From Micromonospora sp. HM5-17 (lineage in GTDB: Bacteria; Actinomycetota; Actinomycetes; Mycobacteriales; Micromonosporaceae): a stretch of 64,000 bases of DNA. The stretch spans positions 558,001 to 622,000 of the forward strand of contig NZ_RJWA01000001.1 of assembly GCF_003762835.1 (NCBI RefSeq), in the 5' to 3' direction. Positions within the stretch are counted from its first letter, which is position 1, and each line of letters opens with the position of its first letter. A program made the translations under genes and the position numbers. Positions 8,373 to 17,039 of the stretch are shown one piece after another. Below the pieces are notes generated by a model, which saw only the letters and a list, made by a program, of their open reading frames with translations, was not told the origin of the DNA and did not search any database.

Positions 8373-9029
8373 TCAGGCTGCCGCGTTGAGGACGACCGCG
8401 AGCCGATCACTGCTGGCCAGCGCCACCACCGCCGGCACGTCCCGGGCCGCCAGCGCGAGGTAGAGCACCACGGAGTTGTTCGTGGGGGTGGCCATGTCGA
8501 TGACCGTGGCCTGGAAGCGGGTCGGCGGGGCGTCCGGGTCGCCGTTCCGTCCCGGCGTGCTGAGCAGCAGCACCCTGTCGCCCGGGCGGAGCCGTTTCGC
8601 CGGCACCTCGCTCGGCGCGAGGCCGAGGGAGATCTGCTGCTGCCCGGGTTCGAGCAGCGGCTTGTCGGTGACCTGCGCCATCGTCAGCAGGGTGCCGGGG
8701 ACCAGCGTCACCAGCGCCCGCTTGCCGAGCACCTCGCCGATCCGGTCCGCCGGCACCGGGTCGAGCCCCTGGCCGCCGGCGACCTGTACGGTCACCAGGT
8801 CGTCGGCGCTTAGTGCGGTGCCGACCGGTACGGTACGCGCGACCGCCAGGTAGGCGCCGGTGGCGCGGACCGAGGTGACCGCGAACGCCGAGCCGAGCCC
8901 GCCGAGCGCGATCAGCAGGACGGCGAGGCCGAGCAGGCCCGGCCGCATCCGGCGCTGTCGGACGATCCGGGGCGGGGTGACCGGCGCGTCGACCGGCCCG
9001 CCCGTGCTGGTCGTGGTCGCCACCGTCAC
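8373..9029 (-). CDS. CpaB/RcpC-like SAF-domain pilus protein
   Basis: A 218-residue protein with one membrane helix (about 30-52) after a short cytoplasmic leader, followed by a SAF domain (ARTVPVGTALSADDLVTVQV, about 63-83) and a C-terminal RcpC-like half with LRPGDRVLLLS. CpaB/RcpC proteins sit in the periplasmic or wall zone of the Tad apparatus. GTG 9029 overlaps the upstream stop as GTGA, which fixes the start; a much longer open frame upstream belongs to the neighbouring gene's shadow. Confidence 0.85.
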   Translation of the reverse strand: MTVATTTSTGGPVDAPVTPPRIVRQRRMRPGLLGLAVLLIALGGLGSAFAVTSVRATGAYLAVARTVPVGTALSADDLVTVQVAGGQGLDPVPADRIGEVLGKRALVTLVPGTLLTMAQVTDKPLLEPGQQQISLGLAPSEVPAKRLRPGDRVLLLSTPGRNGDPDAPPTRFQATVIDMATPTNNSVVLYLALAARDVPAVVALASSDRLAVVLNAAA

Positions 9030-9964
9030 CGCGTCACCACCTGAAGTTCGTCGATCTGGATCGAGTCCTCGGCCACCGCCGACCGCGCGGCGAGCGGCTC
9101 CTCGTCGCCGCCGATGCTGCTGCCCCACCGGACGGTGAAGTGCTTGACCGCAGTGATCTCGTACGTGCCGCCGGCCTCGTCGTCGCTCGGTCGGGCGTAG
9201 GTGTGGGTGCAGGCGTCGCGCGGCGGACGCCGCGGGTCGTGGACGCCGGCCCGGAACCGGACTCCCGGAGACTCGCAGGTCAGGGTCTCGCCGTCGCCCA
9301 TGGTCCAGACGATCGACGTCGGGACGACCTCGATCCAGACGCTGACCCCGCCCTCGGAGTCGCTCGCCGGCACCGGCTCCCAGGACGACGCGTCGTACAG
9401 CCAGACCGGAACGCCGACCAGGCCGGGCGCGTCGTCGGGCGCGGTCCGGATGGCCGGCGCGGCCAGCGGCACCGAGGCCAGCAGGTCGAGGGCCAGCTGC
9501 CGGGGGTCGGGCGGGTCGAAGCCAGGCGGCGGGTCCGCCAGAAAGACCATCTCTGAGCTGGCCGGGCCGTTGCTGCACGTCCGGATGTACGCGCTCATCC
9601 CGGCCGGGGTCTCCGGCGGCTGCCTGTCGGCGAGCTTGTAGTAGCAGTCGTCGGCGCTGTTGAACCAGCCGCGGAGGTCGTCGTAGCAGGGAACGACCGT
9701 GCCGTCGTCCTTCTTACAGACCCGGTTGCCGCCGCTGCCGCCGTTCGATCCGCCCGGGCTGCCGCCGCCACCGTCCCCGCCCGCGTTGCCGTCCTCGTTG
9801 TCCCAGACGTTGCAGTTGTGCTGACCGGGTGGGCACTCGGCGTCGGGTTCGGCGACGGCCGGGCCGGCGGTCACCGCCAGCGTGGCGGCCAGCACCAGTA
9901 CCAGCGTGGCGGCCGGCGCCAGCAGCGTCGCGGCCCGGGTGCCCCGGGCCCGCCGGGTCAGCAC
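9026..9964 (-). CDS. Secreted PKD-like protein of the Tad locus
   Basis: A 312-residue exported protein. A signal peptide (about 1-38, ending TAGPAVAEP) is followed by a Cys-rich and Gly/Ser/Asn-rich linker, then a domain with WTMGDGETLTCESPG, the PKD-like motif (W-x-F/M-GDG) of cell-surface beta-sandwich domains. GTG 9964 overlaps the stop of the lipoprotein gene (GTGCTGA), giving this start over the ATG at 10003. It lies second in the locus, before cpaB; such proteins are frequent in actinobacterial Tad operons but their role is unproven. An adhesin or pilus-tip role is only a guess. Confidence 0.75.
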   Translation of the reverse strand: MLTRRARGTRAATLLAPAATLVLVLAATLAVTAGPAVAEPDAECPPGQHNCNVWDNEDGNAGGDGGGGSPGGSNGGSGGNRVCKKDDGTVVPCYDDLRGWFNSADDCYYKLADRQPPETPAGMSAYIRTCSNGPASSEMVFLADPPPGFDPPDPRQLALDLLASVPLAAPAIRTAPDDAPGLVGVPVWLYDASSWEPVPASDSEGGVSVWIEVVPTSIVWTMGDGETLTCESPGVRFRAGVHDPRRPPRDACTHTYARPSDDEAGGTYEITAVKHFTVRWGSSIGGDEEPLAARSAVAEDSIQIDELQVVTR

Positions 9965-10515
9965 GGCTGCCCCTTGTGGACGGCACCCTCGTTGATCAGC
10001 CACTGTCCGTCGGGGTAGCGGGTCACGGTGACGGTGGCGACGTACCGGCCGCCCTCGGAACCTGGGACCACGGACCGGTCGGCGCGGTAGACGAGGCGGT
10101 ATCCGGTGGAGTCGAGGCAGTCCTGGATCGAGACGGTGGGCGGTACGGTGTCGAGGCTGACCTCGGTCACCGTCGGGTCGGAGACGAGTTTTCCGGTACG
10201 CATCGCGCCATGCTCCTTCGCGTCGCGAATGGTGAGCCTGACCCGGGTGAGCAGGGGATCAGCCAGGTACTTCGCCAACCGTGGATCGTGGGGGTCGCTG
10301 GCCGACTCCGCCTTGCGCAGGGCTTCGAGGTAGCCGGCGTAGACGGCGAGGGCGGTGCGCTCGGCCTCGACGACCCGGGGATCCGGGCTCGCCGCCGCCC
10401 GGGTGTCGGCCGGTGGGGCGGCGGAACCGGCACGGTCGCCGCAGCCCGCGTCGAGGGCCAACGCGGCGATCGCGAGCAGGATGGTCGGGAGTGTGGCCGA
10501 TCGCCGGGTCCGCAA
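9958..10515 (-). CDS. Putative lipoprotein, first gene of the Tad operon
   Basis: A 185-residue protein. I chose the rare start TTG 10515 because GGAGGAG lies 6 nt upstream and translation from it gives a compact lipoprotein signal peptide: basic LRTRRS, a hydrophobic core, and lipobox LDAGC. Starting at the upstream ATG (10566) would bury the signal behind an acidic leader and place the ribosome site inside the gene. The mature part has no domain I recognise. It leads the minus-strand pilus operon. Confidence 0.72.
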   Translation of the reverse strand: MRTRRSATLPTILLAIAALALDAGCGDRAGSAAPPADTRAAASPDPRVVEAERTALAVYAGYLEALRKAESASDPHDPRLAKYLADPLLTRVRLTIRDAKEHGAMRTGKLVSDPTVTEVSLDTVPPTVSIQDCLDSTGYRLVYRADRSVVPGSEGGRYVATVTVTRYPDGQWLINEGAVHKGQPC

Positions 10516-10937
10516 CGGTCTCTCCTCCTCCTGCTCCGTCCGGCCGGGACGGTGCCGGCCGCCCATTCGGTGTCGGGCCTTCGACGGCTCGACCGGAATG
10601 TGGCGTCCGCCGGCCCGACCCGGGGCGCTCGGTCGGGCTCACAACGGGCGTCCACTGTCGATTAAATCGATCTTGCTTTTCCGTCGGGCTGCGCCGATTG
10701 ATCTGGAAGTGGTTTCGCTGGCGGTTGTCCGTCGTTCAAGGGGCGAGCATAGGCTGGCCGACGGCGATGCAACAGAGGCGGGACAAGACAATACCCACGG
10801 TTACGATCTTCATTGTTGATCAAAGTCAGATCGGTATGACGGAAGTCGATATGTCGCCTGTGATCGATAAAGTGGCGACCTCAGGTGATCGCGGTTGTCT
10901 CGGGTTCGATTGTGCCGGCGCCTCGGGGTGAATTGCC
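10516..10937. promoter_or_regulatory. Divergent intergenic region: Tad operon and prepilin peptidase
   Basis: Non-coding in both directions by composition, with relatively AT-rich patches at about 10660-10680 and 10780-10880. CGATT-A-AATCG is a small inverted repeat near 10661-10671. It must hold the promoters of the minus-strand pilus operon and the plus-strand prepilin peptidase, but I see no convincing -35/-10 pair. Confidence 0.45.
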
Positions 10938-11846
10938 ATGGATGACGATGATCTGACAGCTTCCGTACTCGGGTCCGAGCGGCCGGCCGTGGCCGGTGCC
11001 GGCCCCGTGGCGCCGCGCTCGCGCGCCCCTCGGCCGGACCCCGGACCGGATCCGGCGGGGGAGCGAAGATCCGTTATTGGCGATCATGTAGTTACGCTTC
11101 GTAACCAACGCTCCCGGCGGATCCGGCGTTGGCCGATGCTGCTCCTGACCGGGGCCCCGCTGCTGCGCTGGCTGGCGGTGGCGGATTCGGTCCCCTTCGG
11201 CCAACCCCGCCGATCCGGCTGCGACACCTGCGGTACGCCGATCGGCCCGGCCGGTCCACTCCGGGCGGTCTCCCCGCTGGCCCGCTGCGCGGGTTGCGGG
11301 TGCCGGGTCGGCCCGCCCCCGCTGGCCGTGGAGGTGGTGCTGCTCCTTGCCCTGGCAGCCGTGGCGGCGGCGGGGCGCCCGTGGCCGGAGACGGCGGCGC
11401 TCGTCTGGTTCGTGGGCTGCGCCGTACCGCTGTTCTTCGTCGACGTGGCCGTGCGCCGCCTGCCGGACCGGCTCACGTACGCCGCGGCGGCTGGCACGCT
11501 GGCCCTGTTCGGCCTCGCGGCGCTGCTGGGCGGTGAGGTCGCGGCCTGGTGGCGGGCGCTGCTCGCCGGGGCCGGCGCGGCCGGGCTGTTCGCCCTGACC
11601 ACCGTGCTGTTCGGCGCGCGCGGTTTCGGGCTCGGCGACGCGAAGCTGGCGCTCGGCGCGGTCGCCGTGCTCGGCTGGTTCGGGTGGCCGGTGGTGGTGT
11701 CGGGGCTGGTCCTGGCCTTCGTCGGATCGGGACTCTACGGACTGGTGCTGCTCGCCGCCCGGCGGGTTGCCTGGCGGGACCACCTGCCCTTCGGCCCGTT
11801 CCTGATCCTCGGCGTCCTCGGCGGACTCGTTCTCGCGGCGGGTTGA
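10938..11846 (+). CDS. A24 family prepilin peptidase (TadV/PilD-like)
   Basis: A 302-residue membrane aspartic peptidase that would cleave the leader of Flp pilins and TadE proteins. The two catalytic aspartates are visible: FFVDV (Asp169) and GLGD (Asp234, the GxGD motif). Two CxxC pairs (Cys95/98, Cys117/120) match the zinc-binding cytoplasmic loop of long PilD-type enzymes. About six to seven membrane helices follow residue 65. The N-terminal 60 residues are hydrophilic and unusual, so a later start is possible. It is divergent from the Tad operon. Confidence 0.87.
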   Translation: MDDDDLTASVLGSERPAVAGAGPVAPRSRAPRPDPGPDPAGERRSVIGDHVVTLRNQRSRRIRRWPMLLLTGAPLLRWLAVADSVPFGQPRRSGCDTCGTPIGPAGPLRAVSPLARCAGCGCRVGPPPLAVEVVLLLALAAVAAAGRPWPETAALVWFVGCAVPLFFVDVAVRRLPDRLTYAAAAGTLALFGLAALLGGEVAAWWRALLAGAGAAGLFALTTVLFGARGFGLGDAKLALGAVAVLGWFGWPVVVSGLVLAFVGSGLYGLVLLAARRVAWRDHLPFGPFLILGVLGGLVLAAG

Positions 11847-12214
11847 GGCACGCGGATCGTACCGGGGGGATCGTGGGCGCCGGCGGGTATCATCCCGTGC
11901 GACATCCTCCTGTCGACTTGTCGACACGATCCTTGCGATTTCGGTCCTCGGGCCACCGATGTCGTTCCGGCCGAGAACCGGCCTCCCAAATGATCCTCGT
12001 CGTCGCGTGAACAGTGGTCGGCCGACCAATCCGATCGCCCGACGTCGCGCCGGAGCATCCCGCGATCCCGTGATCGACACGCTGTCCACAGTCGACTAAT
12101 TCGGTGATTCGCGGATACGCCGAAAACCGTTGGCGGCGGGGTCGCGAAGAATGGCGATCGCCGGTACGGTACGGCGGGTCATTCCACTCCGACTCCCTAC
12201 TCATCGGGGGCACG
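11847..12214. other. Intergenic region before the LPxTG gene
   Basis: No gene is supported. TGTCGAC (11911-11917) and GTCGACA (11920-11926) form a perfect 7-bp inverted repeat with a 2-nt centre, a candidate operator or short hairpin after the peptidase gene. An AT-richer patch at about 12080-12125 could hold the promoter of the surface-protein gene. Confidence 0.4.
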
Positions 12215-13420
12215 ATGATTCTGCGTACCCGGCGCGCCTGGACGCGTACCGGTGTTGCCCTGCTCGCGACGCTGACCACCGGCGCGATGATCGCGGTCGG
12301 CGGTGCCGCCCACGCCGACGAGCCCGGCGACCTGGAGTTGGCGCTCTCCGCATCGCGGGTCAGCCTCGGTGAACCATTTCGCGATGTCGAGGTCGTGGTG
12401 ACGAACCACGGCCCGGGCCCGGCGGGCGGCTGGCACGTCGAGTACGACCTCGGTGGCCTCGACGACGAGGTGGTGACGGTTGGCGACAGGTTCGGTCCCG
12501 GGTGCCGGCTGGGCGGCGAGCGCCTCGTCTGCCCCGGGGAGACGGCACTGGGCGCGGGGCACCGCTGGCGCGGGCCGCTGCCGTTCTCACTGACGAAGGT
12601 CGCCGGCCGGCACGGCCCGGCGGGTTCGGTCACCGTCACCGTCGTCGCCGAGGGCGATCCGGTCCCGGCCAACAACGCGGGCCGCTTCGAGGTCGAGGCG
12701 CCGGCGGTCGGGGTCGACCTGGTGGTCCAGGCCGACGACATCCACCAGGTGACCGCGGCGGGCGAGCCAACCGACGCGCCGGTGCCGCCGGGCGGCGAGA
12801 GCATGATGGTCGGAATCGTCGGCAACCTCGGCGACACCGTCGCCGACGGCCTCCGGGTCCGGGTCACGCTGCCGCGGTACGTCACCTTCGCCGAGGCCGA
12901 GCCCGGCTGTGACTACACCGCCGACAGGCGCACCGTCACCTGTGACTACCAGCAGCTTCTTCTGGTTCCGGTGCGTCGGGGCGCCGAACCGGGCGCGCCT
13001 CCCGCGGTCATCGGGGTCTACTTTCCGGTCCGGGTCGCGGAGGACGCTCCCGGGCCGCTGGTCGCGAAGGGGGGCGAGCTGTACGCCGCCGCACTCGGCA
13101 CCATGGACGATCCGGATCCCGCCCTCCGCAGGCGCGGCCGGGGGCCGGCCCTGCCGGAGAACGTCCGGGCGGTCTCGGCCCGGGAGGTCGAGGACGCCGA
13201 CCCGGCGGACAACGTGGACGGGTTCGTGGCGTACCTGGCCGGGCCGCCGAACGGTGGCGGAGGCGGTGCGGGCGAGGGGCTGCCGGTGACCGGCGTCCAG
13301 GCGGGGCTGATCGCCGGGATCGGCACCGGGGTGCTGCTGGTCGGTGGCGTGCTGGTCTTCCTGTCCCGGCGCCGCCGGGTGATGCTGGTGAACCCCGGGG
13401 ACGAGGAGTCGACCGACTGA
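12215..13420 (+). CDS. LPxTG-anchored surface protein
   Basis: A 401-residue exported protein: signal peptide (about 1-35, ending GAAHADEPG), then repeated DUF11-like beta-sandwich segments (VEVVVTNHGPGPAGG; AEGDPVPANNAGRF), typical of cell-wall proteins. A C-terminal sorting signal follows: LPVTG at about 356-360, a hydrophobic helix, and the basic tail SRRRR. Sortase would join it to peptidoglycan through the Thr. No sortase gene is in the window. I chose ATG 12215 after GGGGG because it gives a proper signal peptide; the frame stays open 37 codons further upstream. Confidence 0.82.
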   Translation: MILRTRRAWTRTGVALLATLTTGAMIAVGGAAHADEPGDLELALSASRVSLGEPFRDVEVVVTNHGPGPAGGWHVEYDLGGLDDEVVTVGDRFGPGCRLGGERLVCPGETALGAGHRWRGPLPFSLTKVAGRHGPAGSVTVTVVAEGDPVPANNAGRFEVEAPAVGVDLVVQADDIHQVTAAGEPTDAPVPPGGESMMVGIVGNLGDTVADGLRVRVTLPRYVTFAEAEPGCDYTADRRTVTCDYQQLLLVPVRRGAEPGAPPAVIGVYFPVRVAEDAPGPLVAKGGELYAAALGTMDDPDPALRRRGRGPALPENVRAVSAREVEDADPADNVDGFVAYLAGPPNGGGGGAGEGLPVTGVQAGLIAGIGTGVLLVGGVLVFLSRRRRVMLVNPGDEESTD

Positions 13421-13540
13421 CCCGGCCACCCGCCGCCCGACCCGACCGGCCGGTCACGCGCCGACCGAATGCGTGGCAGCGGTCGACCAGCATCGCCACC
13501 GCTGTCGGCGATCGCGCCCGGACCGGTGGGCGCGGCGGGG

Positions 13541-15781
13541 TCAGGGCGTGTCGAGCCGGTGGGTGAGGGCGGTGTGCCGGCGTCCGGTGCCGGCGGTTCG
13601 GACGGCGATGGCGAGCGCCCTGCGTGACCCGGCCAGCACCACCAGTTTCCGGGCCCGGGTCACCGCCGTGTAGAGCAGGTTCCGTTGCAGCATCGTGTAG
13701 GAGCTGATGGTCACCGGTACGACCACCGCCGGGTACTCGCTCCCCTGCGACCGGTGCACCGTGATGGCGTACGCGTGCTGCAACTCGTCGAGCTCGTCGA
13801 AGTCGTACTCGATCTCCTCGTTCTCGTCGGTGCGGACCGTGAGCTGCCGCTGCTCGACCGAGATCCCGGTGACCACCCCCACGGTGCCGTTGAAGACCCC
13901 GGCCGCGCCCTTGTCGTAGTTGTTCCGGATCTGGATGACCTTGTCGCCGACGCGGAAGACCCGGGCACCGTGTCGCCGCTCCGGCTGTCCCTCCCGGTAC
14001 GGGGCGAGCGCCTGCTGCAACGCGACGTTCAGGTTGCCGGCCCCGGCCGGCCCCCGGTGCATCGGGGTCAGTACCTGGATGTCCCGCGGGTGCAGGCCGA
14101 ACTTCCGGGGGATCCGGCGGGCCACGAGGTCGACCACCAGCTCGGCGGTGGCCTCCGGCTCGTCGACCGGGAAGAGGAAGAAGTCCGGGTACGCCCCGAG
14201 GATCGGCGACTGCCCGGCGTTGATCCGGTGGGCGTTCACCACCACCCCGGACTCCTGCGCCTGGCGGAAGATCTTCGTCAGCCGTACCCGGGGCACCGCC
14301 TCGGCGGCCAGGATGTCCCGCAGCACCTCGCCCGCCCCGACCGAGGGAAGCTGGTCGACGTCACCGACCAGCAGCAGGTGTGCTCCCGGCGGTACGGCCT
14401 TGATCAGCTTGTTCGCCAGGATCAGGTCCAGCATGGACGCCTCGTCGACCACGATCAGGTCGGCGTCGATCGGGTTGTCCCGGTCGTGGGTCGGGTCGCC
14501 GCCCGGCCGCAGTTGCAGCAGCCGGTGCACGGTGGCGGCCGGGTGGCCGGTCAGCTCGGTCATCCGCTTCGCGGCCCGGCCGGTGGGCGCGGCAAGGACG
14601 ATCTTCGCCTTCTTGGCGGCGGCGAGCTGGATGACCGACGAGACCGTGAACGACTTGCCGCAGCCCGGACCGCCGGTCAGCACCGCGACCTTCGAGGTCA
14701 GCGCGAGCCGTACCGCGGTCTCCTGCTCCGGCGCCAACTCGGCCCCGGTCCGGGTACGTAGCCAGGCCAGCGCCCGGTCCCAGTCGACGGTGGCGAAGGC
14801 CGGCATCCGGTCGGCCGAGGTACGCAGCAGCCGGAGCAGGCCGTTCGCCAGCGCGGTCTCGGCCCGGTGGAACGGCACCAGGTAGACCGCCGGTATGCTC
14901 CCGCCCTCGACGGTCGGGTTCGGCACCGCCTCCCGGACCACGCCCTCGTCGGCGGCCAGCTCGTCGAGACACCGGCGGACCAGCTCCGGCCCCACCCCGA
15001 GGATCTCGGCGGCGTCCGCGACGAGGTTCGGCTCCGGCAGGTAGCAGTGGCCCGCGTCGGCGGCCTCGGAGAGGGTGTACTGGATGCCGGCCTTGACCCG
15101 CTGCGGGCTGTCGTGCGGGATGCCGACGCCCCGGGCGATGGTGTCGGCGGTCTTGAAGCCGATGCCCCAGACGTCGGCGGCGAGCCGGTACGGCTCGTTG
15201 CGGACCACCGAGATCGAGCCGTCGCCGTACGTCTTGTAGATGCGTACCGCGAGCGAGGTGGAGACCCCGACCCCCTGGAGGAAGACCATCACCTCCTTGA
15301 TGGACTGCTGCTCCGCCCAGGCGGTGGCGATCATCTTCGTGCGCTTCGGGCCGAGCCCGGGGACCTCCACGAGCCGGCCGGGCTCCTCCTCGATGACCCG
15401 CAGGGTGTCGACGCCGAAGTGGTCGACGATCCGCGTCGCCATCTTCGGTCCGATGCCCTTGATGAGCCCGGACCCGAGGTACCGCTCGATGCCCTGGATC
15501 GTCGCCGGCAGCACCGTCGTGTACGACTCGACCTCGAACTGCCGCCCGTACCTCGGGTGTGACCCCCAGCGCCCGACCAGCCGTACGCTCTCCCCGGGCT
15601 GAACCCCGAGCAGGGAGCCGACGACGGTGAGCAGATCGCTGCCGCTGCGCTCGGTGGCGAACCGGGCGATGGTGTAGCCGGTCTCCTCGTTGGCGTAGGT
15701 GATCCGCTCCAGCACCGCCTCCAGCACCACGGTGCCGGGGCGGCGTCCGGCGGCGGGGGCCTGCGCCTGGGTCGCGGTCAC
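13541..15781 (-). CDS. recD2: RecD2-type ATP-dependent DNA helicase
   Basis: A 746-residue superfamily 1B 5'-3' helicase. An N-terminal OB-like domain is followed by helix-hairpin-helix repeats (GIGPKMATRIVDHFG near 110-124 and VPGLGPKR further on), Walker A GGPGCGKS at about 370-377, motif II VVDEASMLDL, and the C-terminal UvrD-like motif VHRSQGSEYPAVV. The N-terminal extension marks RecD2 rather than RecBCD RecD; no recB or recC is nearby. The only ATG (15847) would add 22 unlikely residues, so I prefer GTG 15781, with moderate certainty. RecD2 acts in replication-fork and DNA-damage tolerance. Confidence 0.9.
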   Translation of the reverse strand: MTATQAQAPAAGRRPGTVVLEAVLERITYANEETGYTIARFATERSGSDLLTVVGSLLGVQPGESVRLVGRWGSHPRYGRQFEVESYTTVLPATIQGIERYLGSGLIKGIGPKMATRIVDHFGVDTLRVIEEEPGRLVEVPGLGPKRTKMIATAWAEQQSIKEVMVFLQGVGVSTSLAVRIYKTYGDGSISVVRNEPYRLAADVWGIGFKTADTIARGVGIPHDSPQRVKAGIQYTLSEAADAGHCYLPEPNLVADAAEILGVGPELVRRCLDELAADEGVVREAVPNPTVEGGSIPAVYLVPFHRAETALANGLLRLLRTSADRMPAFATVDWDRALAWLRTRTGAELAPEQETAVRLALTSKVAVLTGGPGCGKSFTVSSVIQLAAAKKAKIVLAAPTGRAAKRMTELTGHPAATVHRLLQLRPGGDPTHDRDNPIDADLIVVDEASMLDLILANKLIKAVPPGAHLLLVGDVDQLPSVGAGEVLRDILAAEAVPRVRLTKIFRQAQESGVVVNAHRINAGQSPILGAYPDFFLFPVDEPEATAELVVDLVARRIPRKFGLHPRDIQVLTPMHRGPAGAGNLNVALQQALAPYREGQPERRHGARVFRVGDKVIQIRNNYDKGAAGVFNGTVGVVTGISVEQRQLTVRTDENEEIEYDFDELDELQHAYAITVHRSQGSEYPAVVVPVTISSYTMLQRNLLYTAVTRARKLVVLAGSRRALAIAVRTAGTGRRHTALTHRLDTP

Positions 15782-15915
15782 CCGAGCATCATGCAGCACG
15801 CGGTTCCCGGCACGTCCGCCCCGCCACGGCGATCCCGGCAGCCTCACCGGTCCCGGCGGTCCCGACCTGTGCCGATCCGGGCCTGTGCCGGCGCCGGTCG
15901 CCCTAGCGTGAGGTT

Positions 15916-16224
15916 ATGGACGATGCCAGCGCCACCCAGGCGGTGGTGGTCGACGGAGAGCTGTACGAACTGTTGGTCATGCTCGCCGACTACCGCAACC
16001 AGAGCGTGGTGGAGGCTCTCACGGAGCTGATCGAGGCCGAGTTCGAGCGGATCGAACCGGGGCTGCTGGAGGACCTCCGCGGGACCGGCGCGGCGATCAA
16101 GCGCCTCTACGCCGCGACCGGTCGGCCGGTGCCGGCCGCCTTCCGCCGGACGGTCCGTCCGGAGTTCGGCCGGGCGGCTCTGCTGCGTGAACTCGACGAG
16201 ACCGACGAACTGTACCGGCTCTGA
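15916..16224 (+). CDS. Small conserved-looking hypothetical protein
   Basis: A 102-residue soluble protein that I do not recognise. The N-terminal half (ELYELLVMLADYRNQSVVEALTELIEAEF) looks like two amphipathic helices of a dimer-forming or ribbon-helix-helix-like fold; the C-terminal half is rich in Arg and Glu. GTGAGG stands just upstream of the ATG. It is divergent from recD2, 134 nt away. Base composition matches its neighbours, and I see no toxin or antitoxin signature beyond size. Confidence 0.6.
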   Translation: MDDASATQAVVVDGELYELLVMLADYRNQSVVEALTELIEAEFERIEPGLLEDLRGTGAAIKRLYAATGRPVPAAFRRTVRPEFGRAALLRELDETDELYRL

Positions 16225-16280
16225 ATCGGGCCGGACCGGCCCGGGCGGCTCCCGCCGTCGGCCCCGTACCGCCTCCGCGG

Positions 16281-16871
16281 TCAGGCGAGAACCTGGGTGA
16301 TGAAGATCCGGTACCGGGTCTTGAAAATGTCGGCGGCCTCGGCGCAGATGGCCTGCGCCTCCGCCGCCAGTTGCGGCGGGGGTTGTGGTGCCTTGCTGAG
16401 GCCGTAGCAGGGGATCGGGTCACGTAACCGCTGCATGTCCTGCTGTAGTTGGGTGGCGGTGGTGAAGATCGGACCGTAGAGCAGCGTGGCGTGTTCCGGC
16501 TGCGACGCTCGCAGCCGCCGTACGGTCTCGTTGGCGACCTTGCTGGCGGTGGTGAGCTCCCGGCCGCAGGCTCGGTTGGTCAGCGGCGTGCTCCCGGTGC
16601 ACTTGTCCAGGTCGGGCTCGGAGTGCTTGGCGAAGGCGGCCTCGAGGGCGGCCTGCTTCTCCCGGGTCAGTGGTGAGGTCTCCGGCGCCGTGCTCGACGG
16701 AGATGGTCCGGCCGGGGTCGCCACGGGCGTGGCGTCGGCGCCGGTCGGCGACAACGTGGCCGACGACGACACCACCTGCGGCGACGCCGTGCCGGACGAC
16801 CCGTCGGTGCCGCAGCCCACGAGCAGTGCCCCGATGATCACGACCAGCAGCGGATATCGAATCTCTCGCAT
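16281..16871 (-). CDS. Putative lipoprotein of unknown function
   Basis: A 196-residue protein with a lipoprotein signal (MREIRYPLLVVIIGALLVGC; lipobox LVGC, Cys20), a Ser/Thr/Pro-rich spacer (about 22-72) and a mostly helical domain with several cysteines. I start at ATG 16871 because it directly gives the signal peptide; the frame remains open 35 codons upstream without one. It may be a sensor or wall-associated lipoprotein, but nothing in the sequence tells. Confidence 0.68.
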   Translation of the reverse strand: MREIRYPLLVVIIGALLVGCGTDGSSGTASPQVVSSSATLSPTGADATPVATPAGPSPSSTAPETSPLTREKQAALEAAFAKHSEPDLDKCTGSTPLTNRACGRELTTASKVANETVRRLRASQPEHATLLYGPIFTTATQLQQDMQRLRDPIPCYGLSKAPQPPPQLAAEAQAICAEAADIFKTRYRIFITQVLA

Positions 16872-17039
16872 GCCGCCGACCCTAGACTTTTCGGTCAAGC
16901 CGCCCCGGTCCACGGCGGTGTGTCCCCGGTTCGTCGCGCGCCGTCCGCCGCCGTGTCGAGCGGTTCCCCCGACCACGGACGGGCCGGTCCGCGATGTCTC
17001 GCGTACCGGCCCGCCGACGAGGGAGCGGCGCAGGTACGA

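Noticed and set aside
10281-10931. Plus-strand open frame across the lipoprotein gene and divergent promoter region
   Set aside because: It is antisense to the lipoprotein in its first half, has no ribosome site, and its composition changes abruptly in the AT-rich promoter region.
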